From Adhaeribacter sp. (GTDB lineage Bacteria > Bacteroidota > Bacteroidia > Cytophagales > Hymenobacteraceae), in contig JAQBNV010000307.1 of the NCBI GenBank assembly GCA_028288395.1, forward strand, positions 1 through 5,535: 5,535 nt of DNA, given 5' to 3'. Positions 1 to 5,535 of this stretch are shown here, in pieces; within the stretch, counting starts at the first letter, position 1, and every line of letters begins with the position of its first letter. The notes beneath the pieces are model-generated. The model did no database searches and was not told the DNA's origin. It worked only from the letters and a program-made list of their open reading frames with translations. A program made the translations under genes and the position numbers.

Positions 1-111
1 GCCCTTGGTATCTTTAAAATCATAACGATTCTGGATTTCTTTTTTTACCGTATTAATGGCATTTTCCAGGGTTTGCGGGTCAACTTTACTCACAATATCA
101 AAAGAGGCCAT
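1..111 (-). CDS. yajQ: YajQ-family nucleotide-binding protein, N-terminal fragment
   Basis: The minus strand reads ATG from 111 down to 109 and stays open to the window edge, giving 37 residues that begin [20 protein letters not shown] and end with [10 protein letters not shown]. This is the characteristic start of the YajQ (DUF520/UPF0234) family: MASFDIVS, a helix with Q-LENA-N-xxKEI, then the xRYDFKD(T/S)KG strand. Full-length members are about 160-165 residues, so roughly three quarters lie outside the window. Family members bind nucleotides or nucleic acid in vitro, and some (Xanthomonas) bind cyclic di-GMP and act as effectors; which applies here cannot be told from the fragment. The gene is divergent from the acetyltransferase gene at 334. 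The region upstream of its start is A/T-rich, with no clear Shine-Dalgarno sequence, as is usual in Bacteroidota. Confidence 0.93.
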   Translation of the reverse strand, partial: MASFDIVSKVDPQTLENAINTVKKEIQNRYDFKDTKG

Positions 112-166
112 AAAATTTGCGTTTTAAAAATTAGTTTTAAAAAATGTATACACGTGCAAAACGGCA

Positions 167-195
167 TAAAGTTAGCGTTTTAAGGAAAGATTCAA
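167..195 (-). promoter_or_regulatory. Candidate promoter for yajQ
   Basis: Read on the minus strand, TAACTTTA (174 to 167) matches the Bacteroidota -7 consensus TAnnTTTG at five of the six fixed positions. A TTG (195 to 193) lies 18 bases upstream, near the usual -33 spacing. Transcription would start near 160 and give a leader of about 50 bases. The final G of the consensus is missing, and A/T-rich DNA produces such matches by chance, so this is tentative. Confidence 0.35.
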
Positions 196-246
196 CCAGG
201 ATTTAACCCATCCGGCAAAAAAACTTCAACCCCGGAAAACTTAAAA

Positions 247-276
247 CCAGCCGCCGGAGCATCTGGCTGGCCAGAT
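247..276. other. Two mutually exclusive small hairpins in the yajQ/GNAT intergenic region
   Basis: CCAGCC at 247-252 can pair with GGCTGG at 265-270 (6 bp, 12-base loop). ATCTGG at 261-266 can pair with CCAGAT at 271-276 (6 bp, 4-base loop). The two pairings share bases 265-266, and the second stem's loop (267-270) contains the rest of the first stem's right arm, so only one can form at a time. No U-tract follows on the plus strand, so this is not a standard terminator. The rest of 112-333 is A/T-rich, with no gene and no exact promoter for the plus-strand gene that I can see. Confidence 0.25.
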
Positions 277-333
277 TATAAGATTTAGAAAAAAAACTAA
301 CCAGAATATTAAACGGATTTACTTCCTACTGCG

Positions 334-768
334 ATGAAGATAATTGCGCCCCATACGGCGGCTGACTTCCGGAAATATTATCGTTTGCGCTACGACGTCC
401 TACGGGCACCGTGGCAGCAACCACCCGGCAGTGAAAAAGCCGACGATGATGTCACGGCTACGCATGCGTTAATGCTAAACGATGCCGGGGCGGCCGTTGG
501 CGTTTGCCGCCTGCACCTGGCATCGACCGCCGAAGCCCAAATCCGGTTTATGGCCATTCACCCGGATTACCAGGGCCAGGGTTTAGGCAAAATATTGCTG
601 CATTATTTAGAAGAAAAGGCACGCCTGCAGGGAGCCCGTTTTATTACCTTGCAGGCGCGCGAGGCAGCCGTGACGTTTTACCAAAATTGCGGTTACACGG
701 TAATGGCCCAAACCCATTTGCTGTACGGAAGCATCCAGCACTACCAGATGCGCAAAGCGTTAATCTAA
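334..768 (+). CDS. GNAT-family N-acetyltransferase, FabY/YiiD N-domain-like
   Basis: This encodes a 144-residue single-domain GNAT acetyltransferase, expected to transfer an acetyl group from acetyl-CoA to an unknown acceptor in the cytoplasm. Motif A is clear: RFMAIHPDYQGQGLGK at residues 71-86, with the pyrophosphate-binding pattern Q80-x-x-G83-x-G85. Motif B is at 104-121, ending FYQNCGY (115-121). The N-terminal segment YYRLRYDVLRAPWQQPPGSE (15-34), IRFMA-HP, and the AREAAVTFYQ-GY block resemble, from memory, the N-terminal GNAT domain of E. coli FabY (YiiD), which there is fused to a thioesterase-like domain. That second domain is absent here. ATG at 334 is the first start after an in-frame TAA at 310-312. 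There is no clear Shine-Dalgarno. The stop lies 10 bases from the convergent DUF4174 gene. The family is certain; the substrate is unknown. Confidence 0.92.
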   Translation: MKIIAPHTAADFRKYYRLRYDVLRAPWQQPPGSEKADDDVTATHALMLNDAGAAVGVCRLHLASTAEAQIRFMAIHPDYQGQGLGKILLHYLEEKARLQGARFITLQAREAAVTFYQNCGYTVMAQTHLLYGSIQHYQMRKALI

Positions 769-778
769 AAAATATTGG

Positions 779-1243
779 TTATTGATTTTCCCGGCGCCGC
801 ATGGGCATGGCATCGATAATATAAAAAATGGCCCCGGGTTTAATTACTGCCGGCGCCCGGTATTTTTCGCCGCCATCTTTCCCAATCAGAATAATCGCGA
901 ATTCATCAAATTTAATTTTATATTTTTCGCGTAACACCTCGGGTTTGGGCAGGTTATCGATTTTGGCCGGGCTGGCATTTACCTGGTTGCCCACCACGCC
1001 CAGCACCACCAAGTCGCGGGCGGCAAGCTCCTGTTCGGCTTGTTTCAGCAGTTCGTGCTGCCGTTGCCACCGGGCATCGGCGGCCGTACCAGCAAATACC
1101 ATTACTACCCGCTTTTGCCATTTAAGCGGTTGTAGCGATTGCATCATAGATTGGTTTAGCGGTTTGTTTTGGGCCTGAATCTGGCCGGCGCCTAATCCCA
1201 GAAAAAAAACTACCAGCCAGGTTAAAAGTTTGTGCTTTTTCAC
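779..1243 (-). CDS. Exported DUF4174 domain protein
   Basis: This encodes 154 residues. Residues 1-24 look like a Sec signal peptide: basic KKHK, hydrophobic LLTWLVVFFLGLG, and probable cleavage after AGQIQA, leaving QNKPL. The mature part has the DUF4174 (PF13778) pattern: L-x-W-x-x-R at 40-45, a hydrophobic strand VVMVF (46-50), RDLVVLGVVG (76-85), LREKY (104-108), LIGKDGGEKYR (119-129) and the C-terminal IDAMPMRRRE (143-152). The family is periplasmic or exported, with no settled function. A thioredoxin-like fold is plausible, but the protein contains no cysteine, so dithiol chemistry is excluded. The start is GTG at 1243: no ATG is available between it and an in-frame TAG about 13 codons upstream, and the signal peptide begins right there. 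The gene follows, and overlaps by 122 bases, the membrane protein gene, so co-transcription is likely. Confidence 0.85.
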   Translation of the reverse strand: MKKHKLLTWLVVFFLGLGAGQIQAQNKPLNQSMMQSLQPLKWQKRVVMVFAGTAADARWQRQHELLKQAEQELAARDLVVLGVVGNQVNASPAKIDNLPKPEVLREKYKIKFDEFAIILIGKDGGEKYRAPAVIKPGAIFYIIDAMPMRRRENQ

Positions 1244-1835
1244 AATATTCTGAGAGATAAAAGTGGGTCCCGTTTTCTCCTAAACCGGTTTGCCCGGCTA
1301 CCCGTTGGGTGCGCCGCTCGCGTACTTCGTGCCGGATTAAAAAGGCCAGCCACAGCAACGCGATAAACAGGTAAGGAGATAAGATATTAATATATAAAAA
1401 TTTGCGGTGCGTGGTATGCCGGTGCTCGCCTGATAAAAAATAATTCAGCAGAAACCCAGACGAAATAAGCAGCAGCGGCGAAGTTAAAATGACCATCAGG
1501 TGGGTACCCCACCAGTTTTCGTACACAAACACCAGCGTCATGCACGATAGGGCCACCGCCAAACTACTAAATGCACCCAGAAAAGCCATTTTGGGGTGCG
1601 AAAACACAAATACAAACGACAAACCAGTTTGCAACAGAAACAGGAGAGCCAGCAGACTCATTGCCAGCCCAAAAACCACCTGTTCGCCGGCCAGGTGCGT
1701 AAACTTCATAAGCAAACCCACCAGTGCCAGCATCCCCGTCAGGAGCAGCGCCGACCGGAAAGCATGCAGAAACAAGGCCAGCTTTAAATTGATAGCGGCC
1801 TTCAGGCTTACTTTCTCCGGCGCGAGTGGTTTCAT
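1122..1835 (-). CDS. Hypothetical multi-pass membrane protein
   Basis: This encodes 237 residues of a family I do not recognise. About five hydrophobic segments are visible: roughly 26-43, 50-78 (long, perhaps a bent or re-entrant helix), 84-105, 110-133 and 145-168. A basic loop (EHRHTTHRK, 137-145) precedes the last helix, and a charged segment HEVRERRTQR (169-178) follows it. The remaining tail (179-237) is soluble and of unusual composition. Residues 199-237 lie wholly inside the DUF4174 gene in another frame, so that part is doubtful and the real C-terminus may be shorter. The ATG at 1835 has no Shine-Dalgarno. Codons before the overlap give a coherent membrane protein, so the gene itself is likely real. 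It is divergent from mfd and probably heads a two-gene unit with the DUF4174 gene. The role is unknown. Confidence 0.72.
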   Translation of the reverse strand: MKPLAPEKVSLKAAINLKLALFLHAFRSALLLTGMLALVGLLMKFTHLAGEQVVFGLAMSLLALLFLLQTGLSFVFVFSHPKMAFLGAFSSLAVALSCMTLVFVYENWWGTHLMVILTSPLLLISSGFLLNYFLSGEHRHTTHRKFLYINILSPYLFIALLWLAFLIRHEVRERRTQRVAGQTGLGENGTHFYLSEYCEKAQTFNLAGSFFSGIRRRPDSGPKQTAKPIYDAIATTA

Positions 1836-1879
1836 GGGGTTTAATTGCCCACCAGCAGGTAATTTTTTTACATCTCAAC

Positions 1880-1910
1880 CTAAAATAATAATACAATCTT
1901 TATTACGCAA
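1880..1910 (-). promoter_or_regulatory. Weak candidate promoter for the membrane protein gene
   Basis: On the minus strand, TATTTTAG (1887 to 1880) resembles TAnnTTTG with one mismatch, and TTG (1910 to 1908) lies 20 bases upstream. This would place transcription start about 35-45 bases ahead of the ATG at 1835. The region is very A/T-rich, so a chance match is quite possible. Confidence 0.25.
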
Positions 1911-1914
1911 TAAA
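1899..1914. repeat. Short inverted repeat between the divergent genes
   Basis: TTTATT (1899-1904) and AATAAA (1909-1914) form a perfect 6-base inverted repeat around ACGC. It overlaps the candidate -33 of the minus-strand promoter and lies about 60 bases upstream of the mfd -7 element. It could be an operator half-site pair for a dimeric regulator, or chance in A/T-rich DNA. Confidence 0.2.
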
Positions 1915-1975
1915 CAATATAATGATTTTGCACCATAACCATTAAGGAAAGTAAATAGTAAAGCACAAAAAGAAT

Positions 1976-1983
1976 TATCTTTG
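1976..1983 (+). promoter_or_regulatory. Promoter -7 element of mfd
   Basis: TATCTTTG is an exact match to the Bacteroidota -7 consensus TAnnTTTG. Transcription would begin near 1988-1990, giving a leader of only about 20 bases before the mfd start at 2011. No convincing TTTG/TTG -33 element is present at the usual distance; the nearest TTTG, at 1927-1930, is too far upstream. The position and exact match make this the best promoter call in the window. Confidence 0.6.
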
Positions 1984-2010
1984 CGTTTTATTTAGAGAAC
2001 TCCGATACCC

Positions 2011-5000
2011 TTGAAAATTAAAGACTTCCTGGCGCTTTACCGTCGCGATGCCCTGGTAAATACGGTGGCCGAACGGTTAAAATCAGACCCCGCCTTTCAT
2101 ATACAGCTTAAAGGATTGGTAGGCAGCCTCGATGCCGTACTGGTGGCGGCCGTAGCCGGCCTGCTCGACGATGCCCACCACCTGGTTATTCTGCACGACA
2201 AAGAAGAGGCCGCTTACTTTCATTCGGATTTGCAAAACCTCTTCGACGGCGAGAAAGACACCTTGCTGTTTCCGTCGTCGTACAAGCGCCCTTATTCTTT
2301 TGACGAAACCGAAAACGCAAATATTCTCATGCGGGCCGAGGTGCTGAACCTGCTGAACAATAAAACCGGTAAAGGTATGATCATCGTGACCTACCCGGAG
2401 GCGCTCACCGAAAAAGTTATAAATAAAAAGTCGCTCGTCGAAAACACCCTGGGCGTGAAGGTAGGCGAAAAGCTCGATACCAACTTTCTGAACGAAATGC
2501 TAACTGAATACGATTTCGAACGCACCGATTTTGTGTATGAGCCTGGCCAGTTTGCCATCCGGGGCGGCATTGTGGATATATTTTCTTACGCCAACGACCT
2601 CCCCTACCGCATCGAACTATTCGGCGACGAAATAGAAAGTATCCGGTCGTTTAATCCGCACACGCAGCTTTCCGTGGAAACCAAAACGCAGGTGTCGATT
2701 GTGCCCAACGTCCAAACAAAACTGTTGCATGAATCCCGCGAACCGCTGCTCGATTTTATCTCGGCCAATACCAAAATCTGGTTTAAAGATGCGCGGCAGG
2801 CTTTTGACGTCATCGACGAATCGTTCGACAAAGCAGTACAGGCTTTCGACTATTTGATGCTCACGAGCGGCGGCACCCAGGTAGTTTCTAAACCCGAAGA
2901 TTTATTTCAGAATGCCAAATCTTTTAAAAAACTGCTCGATAACTTTGTGACGGTGGAGTTTGGCAAGCGTTTTCATTTTAAAAACAGCGAGGTAGTCCAG
3001 TTCGAGATAAAACCGCAGCCTTCGTTTAACAAAGACTTCAAACTGCTGGTAAGCAACCTGCACGAGAACCAGTCGCACAACCTGGTGAATATTATCGCCG
3101 CCGATTCGCCGCGCCAGGTCGATCGCTTAACCACTATTTTCGACGAACTGGATCACGACGTAAAATTCCAGCACCTGCCCATTTCGCTGCGCGAAGGATT
3201 TATTGACGACAATACCAAAATAGCCCTCTACACCGACCACCAGTTATTCGAGCGCTATTACCGCTACAAAACAAAAGAGAAGTTCTCGAAAAGTAAAGCC
3301 CTGACCCTGAAAGAACTGCGGGCGCTGCACCCCGGCGACTACGTAACCCACGTCGATTATGGCATCGGACGCTTTGCCGGTCTCGAAAAAGTAGATGTGG
3401 GCGGCCGCATGCAGGAAGCCATCCGGCTGGTGTACCGCGACGACGATTTACTCTACGTGAGTATTCACGCGCTGCACAAAATAAGCAAATATACCGGCAA
3501 AGAAGGCACCCCGCCCACTATGAGCAAGCTGGGCTCGCCGGAGTGGGAAAACAAAAAATCACGGGTTAAGAAAAAGGTTAAAGATATAGCCGAAGAGCTG
3601 ATTAAACTCTATGCCAAGCGCAAGAGCGCGCCTGGTTACGCTTACTCCCGCGATGGCTTTTTGCAGGCCGAACTCGAATCGTCGTTTATTTACGAAGATA
3701 CCCCTGACCAGGGCAAAGCCACCGAAGACGTAAAGGCCGACATGGAACAACCGCACCCCATGGACCGCCTCGTGTGCGGCGACGTGGGCTTCGGCAAAAC
3801 CGAGGTAGCTATCCGGGCGGCCTTTAAGGCGGCCTGCGACGGCAAACAGGTGGCGGTGCTGGTGCCTACCACCATCCTGGCCATGCAGCATTACAAAACC
3901 TTCCGCGACCGCCTCGAAAAATTCCCGGTGAACGTGGAGTTTATCAACCGCTTCAAGACGGCCAAAGACATCAAAGAAACCCTGAAGCGCGTAGCCGAAG
4001 GAAAAACCGAAATATTAATCGGCACGCACCGCATCGTAAGCAAAGATGTGAAGTTCAAAGATCTGGGCCTGATGATTATTGATGAAGAGCAGAAATTCGG
4101 CGTAAAAACGAAAGAGCGGCTGAAGGAAATGCGCATAAATGTCGATTCGCTTACCCTCACGGCTACGCCTATCCCGCGCACATTGCATTTCTCGATGATG
4201 GGCGCCCGCGATTTATCGGTTATTGGCACGCCGCCGCCTAACCGCCAGCCGGTGCAAACCGAACTGCACGTTTTCGACCAAACCATTATCCGGGATGCCA
4301 TTATGCAGGAACTGAAAAGGGGCGGCCAGGTATTTTTTGTGCACAACCGGGTAAGCGATCTTGAGGAAATGGCCAACATGATTTTAAAATTGGTACCGGA
4401 CGCCCGCGTTTCCTACGCGCACGGCCAGATGGACGGCGAGAAACTGGAAAAACGCATGATGAAGTTTGTGGAAGGCGAATACGATGTATTGGTTTCGACA
4501 AATATTATCGAATCGGGACTGGATATTCCCAATGCCAATACCATTATTATCAATCGGGCGCACATGTTTGGCCTTTCCGATTTGCACCAGATGCGCGGTC
4601 GCGTGGGCCGCTCAAATAAAAAAGCGTATTGCCTGCTACTCACCCCGCCGGTATCGGGCTTACCATCGGATGCCCGGAAACGGTTGAGCACCCTGGAAGA
4701 ATTTTCGGATTTGGGCGATGGGTTTAAAGTAGCCATGCGGGATTTAGATATCCGGGGTGCCGGCAATTTGCTGGGCGGCGAGCAGAGCGGCTTTATCAAC
4801 GATCTTGGTTTTGAAATGTACCACCAGATTCTGGACGATGCCGTGAAAGAACTGAAAGAAACCGAATTCCGGGATTTATTTCTAAAAGGACCAGATCTAA
4901 AGGATTTAATAGACCAGGTGCGCGAATGCAATATTGAAACCGATATGGAAATATTAATTCCGGATAGCTACGTAGCCAATATTTCGGAACGCTTAAACCT

Positions 5001-5370
5001 GTACAGCAAACTCGACCGGGTAAAAGACAAAGAAAGCCTCGATAAAATCCAGAGCAGCATTACCGACCGGTTCGGACCGCTGCCGCCGGAAGTAGTGCAA
5101 CTCGTTGACATTGTAAAACTACGGTGGGAAGCCCAAAAGCTAGGGTTCGAAAAACTTACCATCAAAAAAGAAATTATGCGGGGCCACCTGCCCGCCCAAA
5201 ACAATGAGCGGTATTTTCAGGGCGAAACCTTTGGTAAAATATTAAAATACGTGCAGCAGCACGGGCGTACCTCGCGCCTGAAAGAGGCCAAAGACAAACT
5301 GCAGGTAATATTTGACAATGTTGATTCGGTGGGGAAAGCCAAAGCAATATTCGAAACTATTTTGCTTTAA
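2011..5370 (+). CDS. mfd: Transcription-repair coupling factor Mfd
   Basis: Mfd is a DNA translocase that displaces RNA polymerase stalled at lesions and recruits UvrA for nucleotide excision repair. The protein has 1119 residues, close to the family's usual 1100-1180. The UvrB-like N-terminal module has a degenerate, non-ATP-binding loop (G35-LVGSLD-A42), then RTDFVYEPGQFAIRGGIVDI (171-190) and RIELFGDEIESIR (200-212). The RNA-polymerase-interacting, CarD-like domain starts around 431 with HPGDYVTHVDYGIGRF (440-455). The motor carries Walker A GDVGFGKT (590-597), motif Ia PTTILAMQHY (619-628), Walker B DEEQ (691-694), motif III TATPIPRT (717-724), IIESGLDIP (832-840) and the arginine-finger motif QMRGRVGR (860-867). 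The RecG-like TRG motif is at 911-927 (DLDIRGAGNLLGGEQSG). The regulatory C-terminal domain spans about 975-1119. All catalytic motifs are intact. The start appears to be TTG at 2011: an in-frame TAG lies at 1993-1995 and the first internal ATG codon is about 107 codons in. Confidence 0.98.
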   Translation: MKIKDFLALYRRDALVNTVAERLKSDPAFHIQLKGLVGSLDAVLVAAVAGLLDDAHHLVILHDKEEAAYFHSDLQNLFDGEKDTLLFPSSYKRPYSFDETENANILMRAEVLNLLNNKTGKGMIIVTYPEALTEKVINKKSLVENTLGVKVGEKLDTNFLNEMLTEYDFERTDFVYEPGQFAIRGGIVDIFSYANDLPYRIELFGDEIESIRSFNPHTQLSVETKTQVSIVPNVQTKLLHESREPLLDFISANTKIWFKDARQAFDVIDESFDKAVQAFDYLMLTSGGTQVVSKPEDLFQNAKSFKKLLDNFVTVEFGKRFHFKNSEVVQFEIKPQPSFNKDFKLLVSNLHENQSHNLVNIIAADSPRQVDRLTTIFDELDHDVKFQHLPISLREGFIDDNTKIALYTDHQLFERYYRYKTKEKFSKSKALTLKELRALHPGDYVTHVDYGIGRFAGLEKVDVGGRMQEAIRLVYRDDDLLYVSIHALHKISKYTGKEGTPPTMSKLGSPEWENKKSRVKKKVKDIAEELIKLYAKRKSAPGYAYSRDGFLQAELESSFIYEDTPDQGKATEDVKADMEQPHPMDRLVCGDVGFGKTEVAIRAAFKAACDGKQVAVLVPTTILAMQHYKTFRDRLEKFPVNVEFINRFKTAKDIKETLKRVAEGKTEILIGTHRIVSKDVKFKDLGLMIIDEEQKFGVKTKERLKEMRINVDSLTLTATPIPRTLHFSMMGARDLSVIGTPPPNRQPVQTELHVFDQTIIRDAIMQELKRGGQVFFVHNRVSDLEEMANMILKLVPDARVSYAHGQMDGEKLEKRMMKFVEGEYDVLVSTNIIESGLDIPNANTIIINRAHMFGLSDLHQMRGRVGRSNKKAYCLLLTPPVSGLPSDARKRLSTLEEFSDLGDGFKVAMRDLDIRGAGNLLGGEQSGFINDLGFEMYHQILDDAVKELKETEFRDLFLKGPDLKDLIDQVRECNIETDMEILIPDSYVANISERLNLYSKLDRVKDKESLDKIQSSITDRFGPLPPEVVQLVDIVKLRWEAQKLGFEKLTIKKEIMRGHLPAQNNERYFQGETFGKILKYVQQHGRTSRLKEAKDKLQVIFDNVDSVGKAKAIFETILL

Positions 5371-5371
5371 G

Positions 5372-5433
5372 ATATCCCGGTAACGGCTGCCTGACCGAAA
5401 CTAATTTCATTCAGGCCGTCGTTACCGGAATAT
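5372..5433 (+). terminator. Long imperfect hairpin after mfd, probable terminator
   Basis: The arms 5372-5394 and 5411-5433 pair over 23 positions with two mismatches (C·A and T·C) and one G·U. The best blocks are CCGGTAACG with CGTTACCGG, and GCCTGA with TCAGGC. The 16-base loop contains a further GAAA (5397-5400)/TTTC (5405-5408) stem around CTAA. The hairpin begins one base after the mfd stop. A modest T-run (TATTTT, 5431-5436) overlaps and follows the right arm. It lies between convergent genes. It fits an intrinsic terminator for mfd, though the U-tract is weak and the stem is longer than typical; a REP-like dispersed palindrome is the alternative. Confidence 0.6.
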
Positions 5434-5441
5434 TTTGGCTT

Positions 5442-5455
5442 AAAGAATATTCTTT
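5442..5455. repeat. 14-base perfect palindrome in the convergent spacer
   Basis: AAAGAATATTCTTT is identical to its own reverse complement. It sits between the mfd terminator hairpin and the stop of the minus-strand gene. As RNA it cannot form a stable hairpin, having no loop. It may be chance in A/T-rich DNA. Confidence 0.25.
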
Positions 5456-5463
5456 TCATCTGG

Positions 5464-5535
5464 CTAACAGGAACGCAGCCAGGTTTTAGCCTCTTCCACG
5501 CTGTAAAAGGTGCGGACAAAACTTTCTTTCGTATG
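5464..5535 (-). CDS. C-terminal fragment of an unidentified protein
   Basis: The minus strand is open from the right edge to TAG at 5466-5464, encoding 23 residues: HTKESFVRTFYSVEEAK followed by TWLRSC. The ending RTFYSVEEAKTWLRS resembles the R-x-F-x-x-x-x-EA-x-x-WL C-terminus seen in small STAS/SpoIIAA-like proteins of Bacteroidota, but so short a fragment cannot settle the family. The gene is convergent with mfd, and its stop lies 30 bases beyond the hairpin. Low A/T content compared with the spacer and a sensible peptide support real coding. Confidence 0.55.
   Translation of the reverse strand, partial: HTKESFVRTFYSVEEAKTWLRSC

Noticed and set aside
504..785. Plus-strand 93-codon frame overlapping the GNAT gene
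   Set aside because: It is out of frame with the clear acetyltransferase motif A, and its Pro/Gly/Arg-rich product has no family pattern.
828..1178. Plus-strand open frame of 116 codons antisense to the DUF4174 gene
   Set aside because: The minus strand here encodes recognisable DUF4174 motifs; the plus-strand product is Ser/Ala/Cys-rich and looks like a shadow.
1489..1938. Plus-strand open frame of 149 codons across the membrane gene and the mfd upstream region
   Set aside because: It is antisense to a coherent membrane protein, has a low-complexity basic, Ser- and Asn-rich product with no domain pattern, and runs through the promoter region.
2101..2136. Damaged Walker A in the N-terminal UvrB-like module of Mfd
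   Set aside because: Loss of ATP binding in this module is a general trait of Mfd, so it is no sign of gene decay.
4081..4092. DEEQ in place of the E. coli DEEH in Mfd Walker B
   Set aside because: DEEQ occurs in many Mfd proteins (for example Bacillus), so it is normal family variation and not a defect.
3891..4379. Long minus-strand open frames inside mfd (also 4413-4931 and 3559-3891)
   Set aside because: They lie opposite the conserved helicase motifs of Mfd, where codon bias commonly leaves the opposite strand open; products show no domain or signal features.
1..5535. Defence system, mobile element, CRISPR array, tRNA or rRNA
   Set aside because: No transposase, integrase, nuclease cassette, regular direct repeats or RNA gene signatures are visible on either strand; the genes seen are ordinary chromosomal ones.

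Overview
The window looks like chromosomal housekeeping DNA from a member of the Bacteroidota, most likely Cytophagales (Hymenobacteraceae/Cytophagaceae-like). This rests on a TAnnTTTG-type promoter element ahead of mfd, the absence of clear Shine-Dalgarno sequences, the DUF4174 secreted protein, and an Mfd protein of the Bacteroidota type. The genus is inferred, not shown.

Layout from left to right. (1) Positions 1-111, minus strand: the first 37 codons of a YajQ-family gene, running off the left edge. (2) Positions 112-333: a divergent intergenic region with a candidate yajQ promoter and two small overlapping hairpins. (3) Positions 334-768, plus strand: a stand-alone GNAT acetyltransferase resembling the N-terminal domain of E. 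coli FabY/YiiD. (4) Positions 779-1243 and 1122-1835, both minus strand: a probable two-gene unit. The upstream gene encodes a roughly five-helix membrane protein of unknown function. The downstream gene encodes an exported DUF4174 protein with a GTG start. The two frames overlap by 122 bases, which is unusual. (5) Positions 1836-2010: a second divergent intergenic region, with an exact Bacteroidota -7 element for mfd, a weaker candidate promoter for the membrane gene and a small inverted repeat. (6) Positions 2011-5370, plus strand: complete mfd, the transcription-repair coupling factor, apparently using a TTG start. (7) Positions 5371-5463: a convergent spacer with a long imperfect hairpin, probably the mfd terminator. 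(8) Positions 5464-5535, minus strand: the last 23 codons of an unidentified gene.

The genes do not form an obvious joint pathway. mfd stands alone as a monocistronic repair gene between divergent and convergent neighbours. The DUF4174/membrane pair is the only likely operon. I found no mobile element, CRISPR array, tRNA, rRNA or defence system, and no convincing undescribed system. The items most worth a second look are the long 122-base overlap, the stand-alone FabY-like GNAT domain and the hairpin after mfd.
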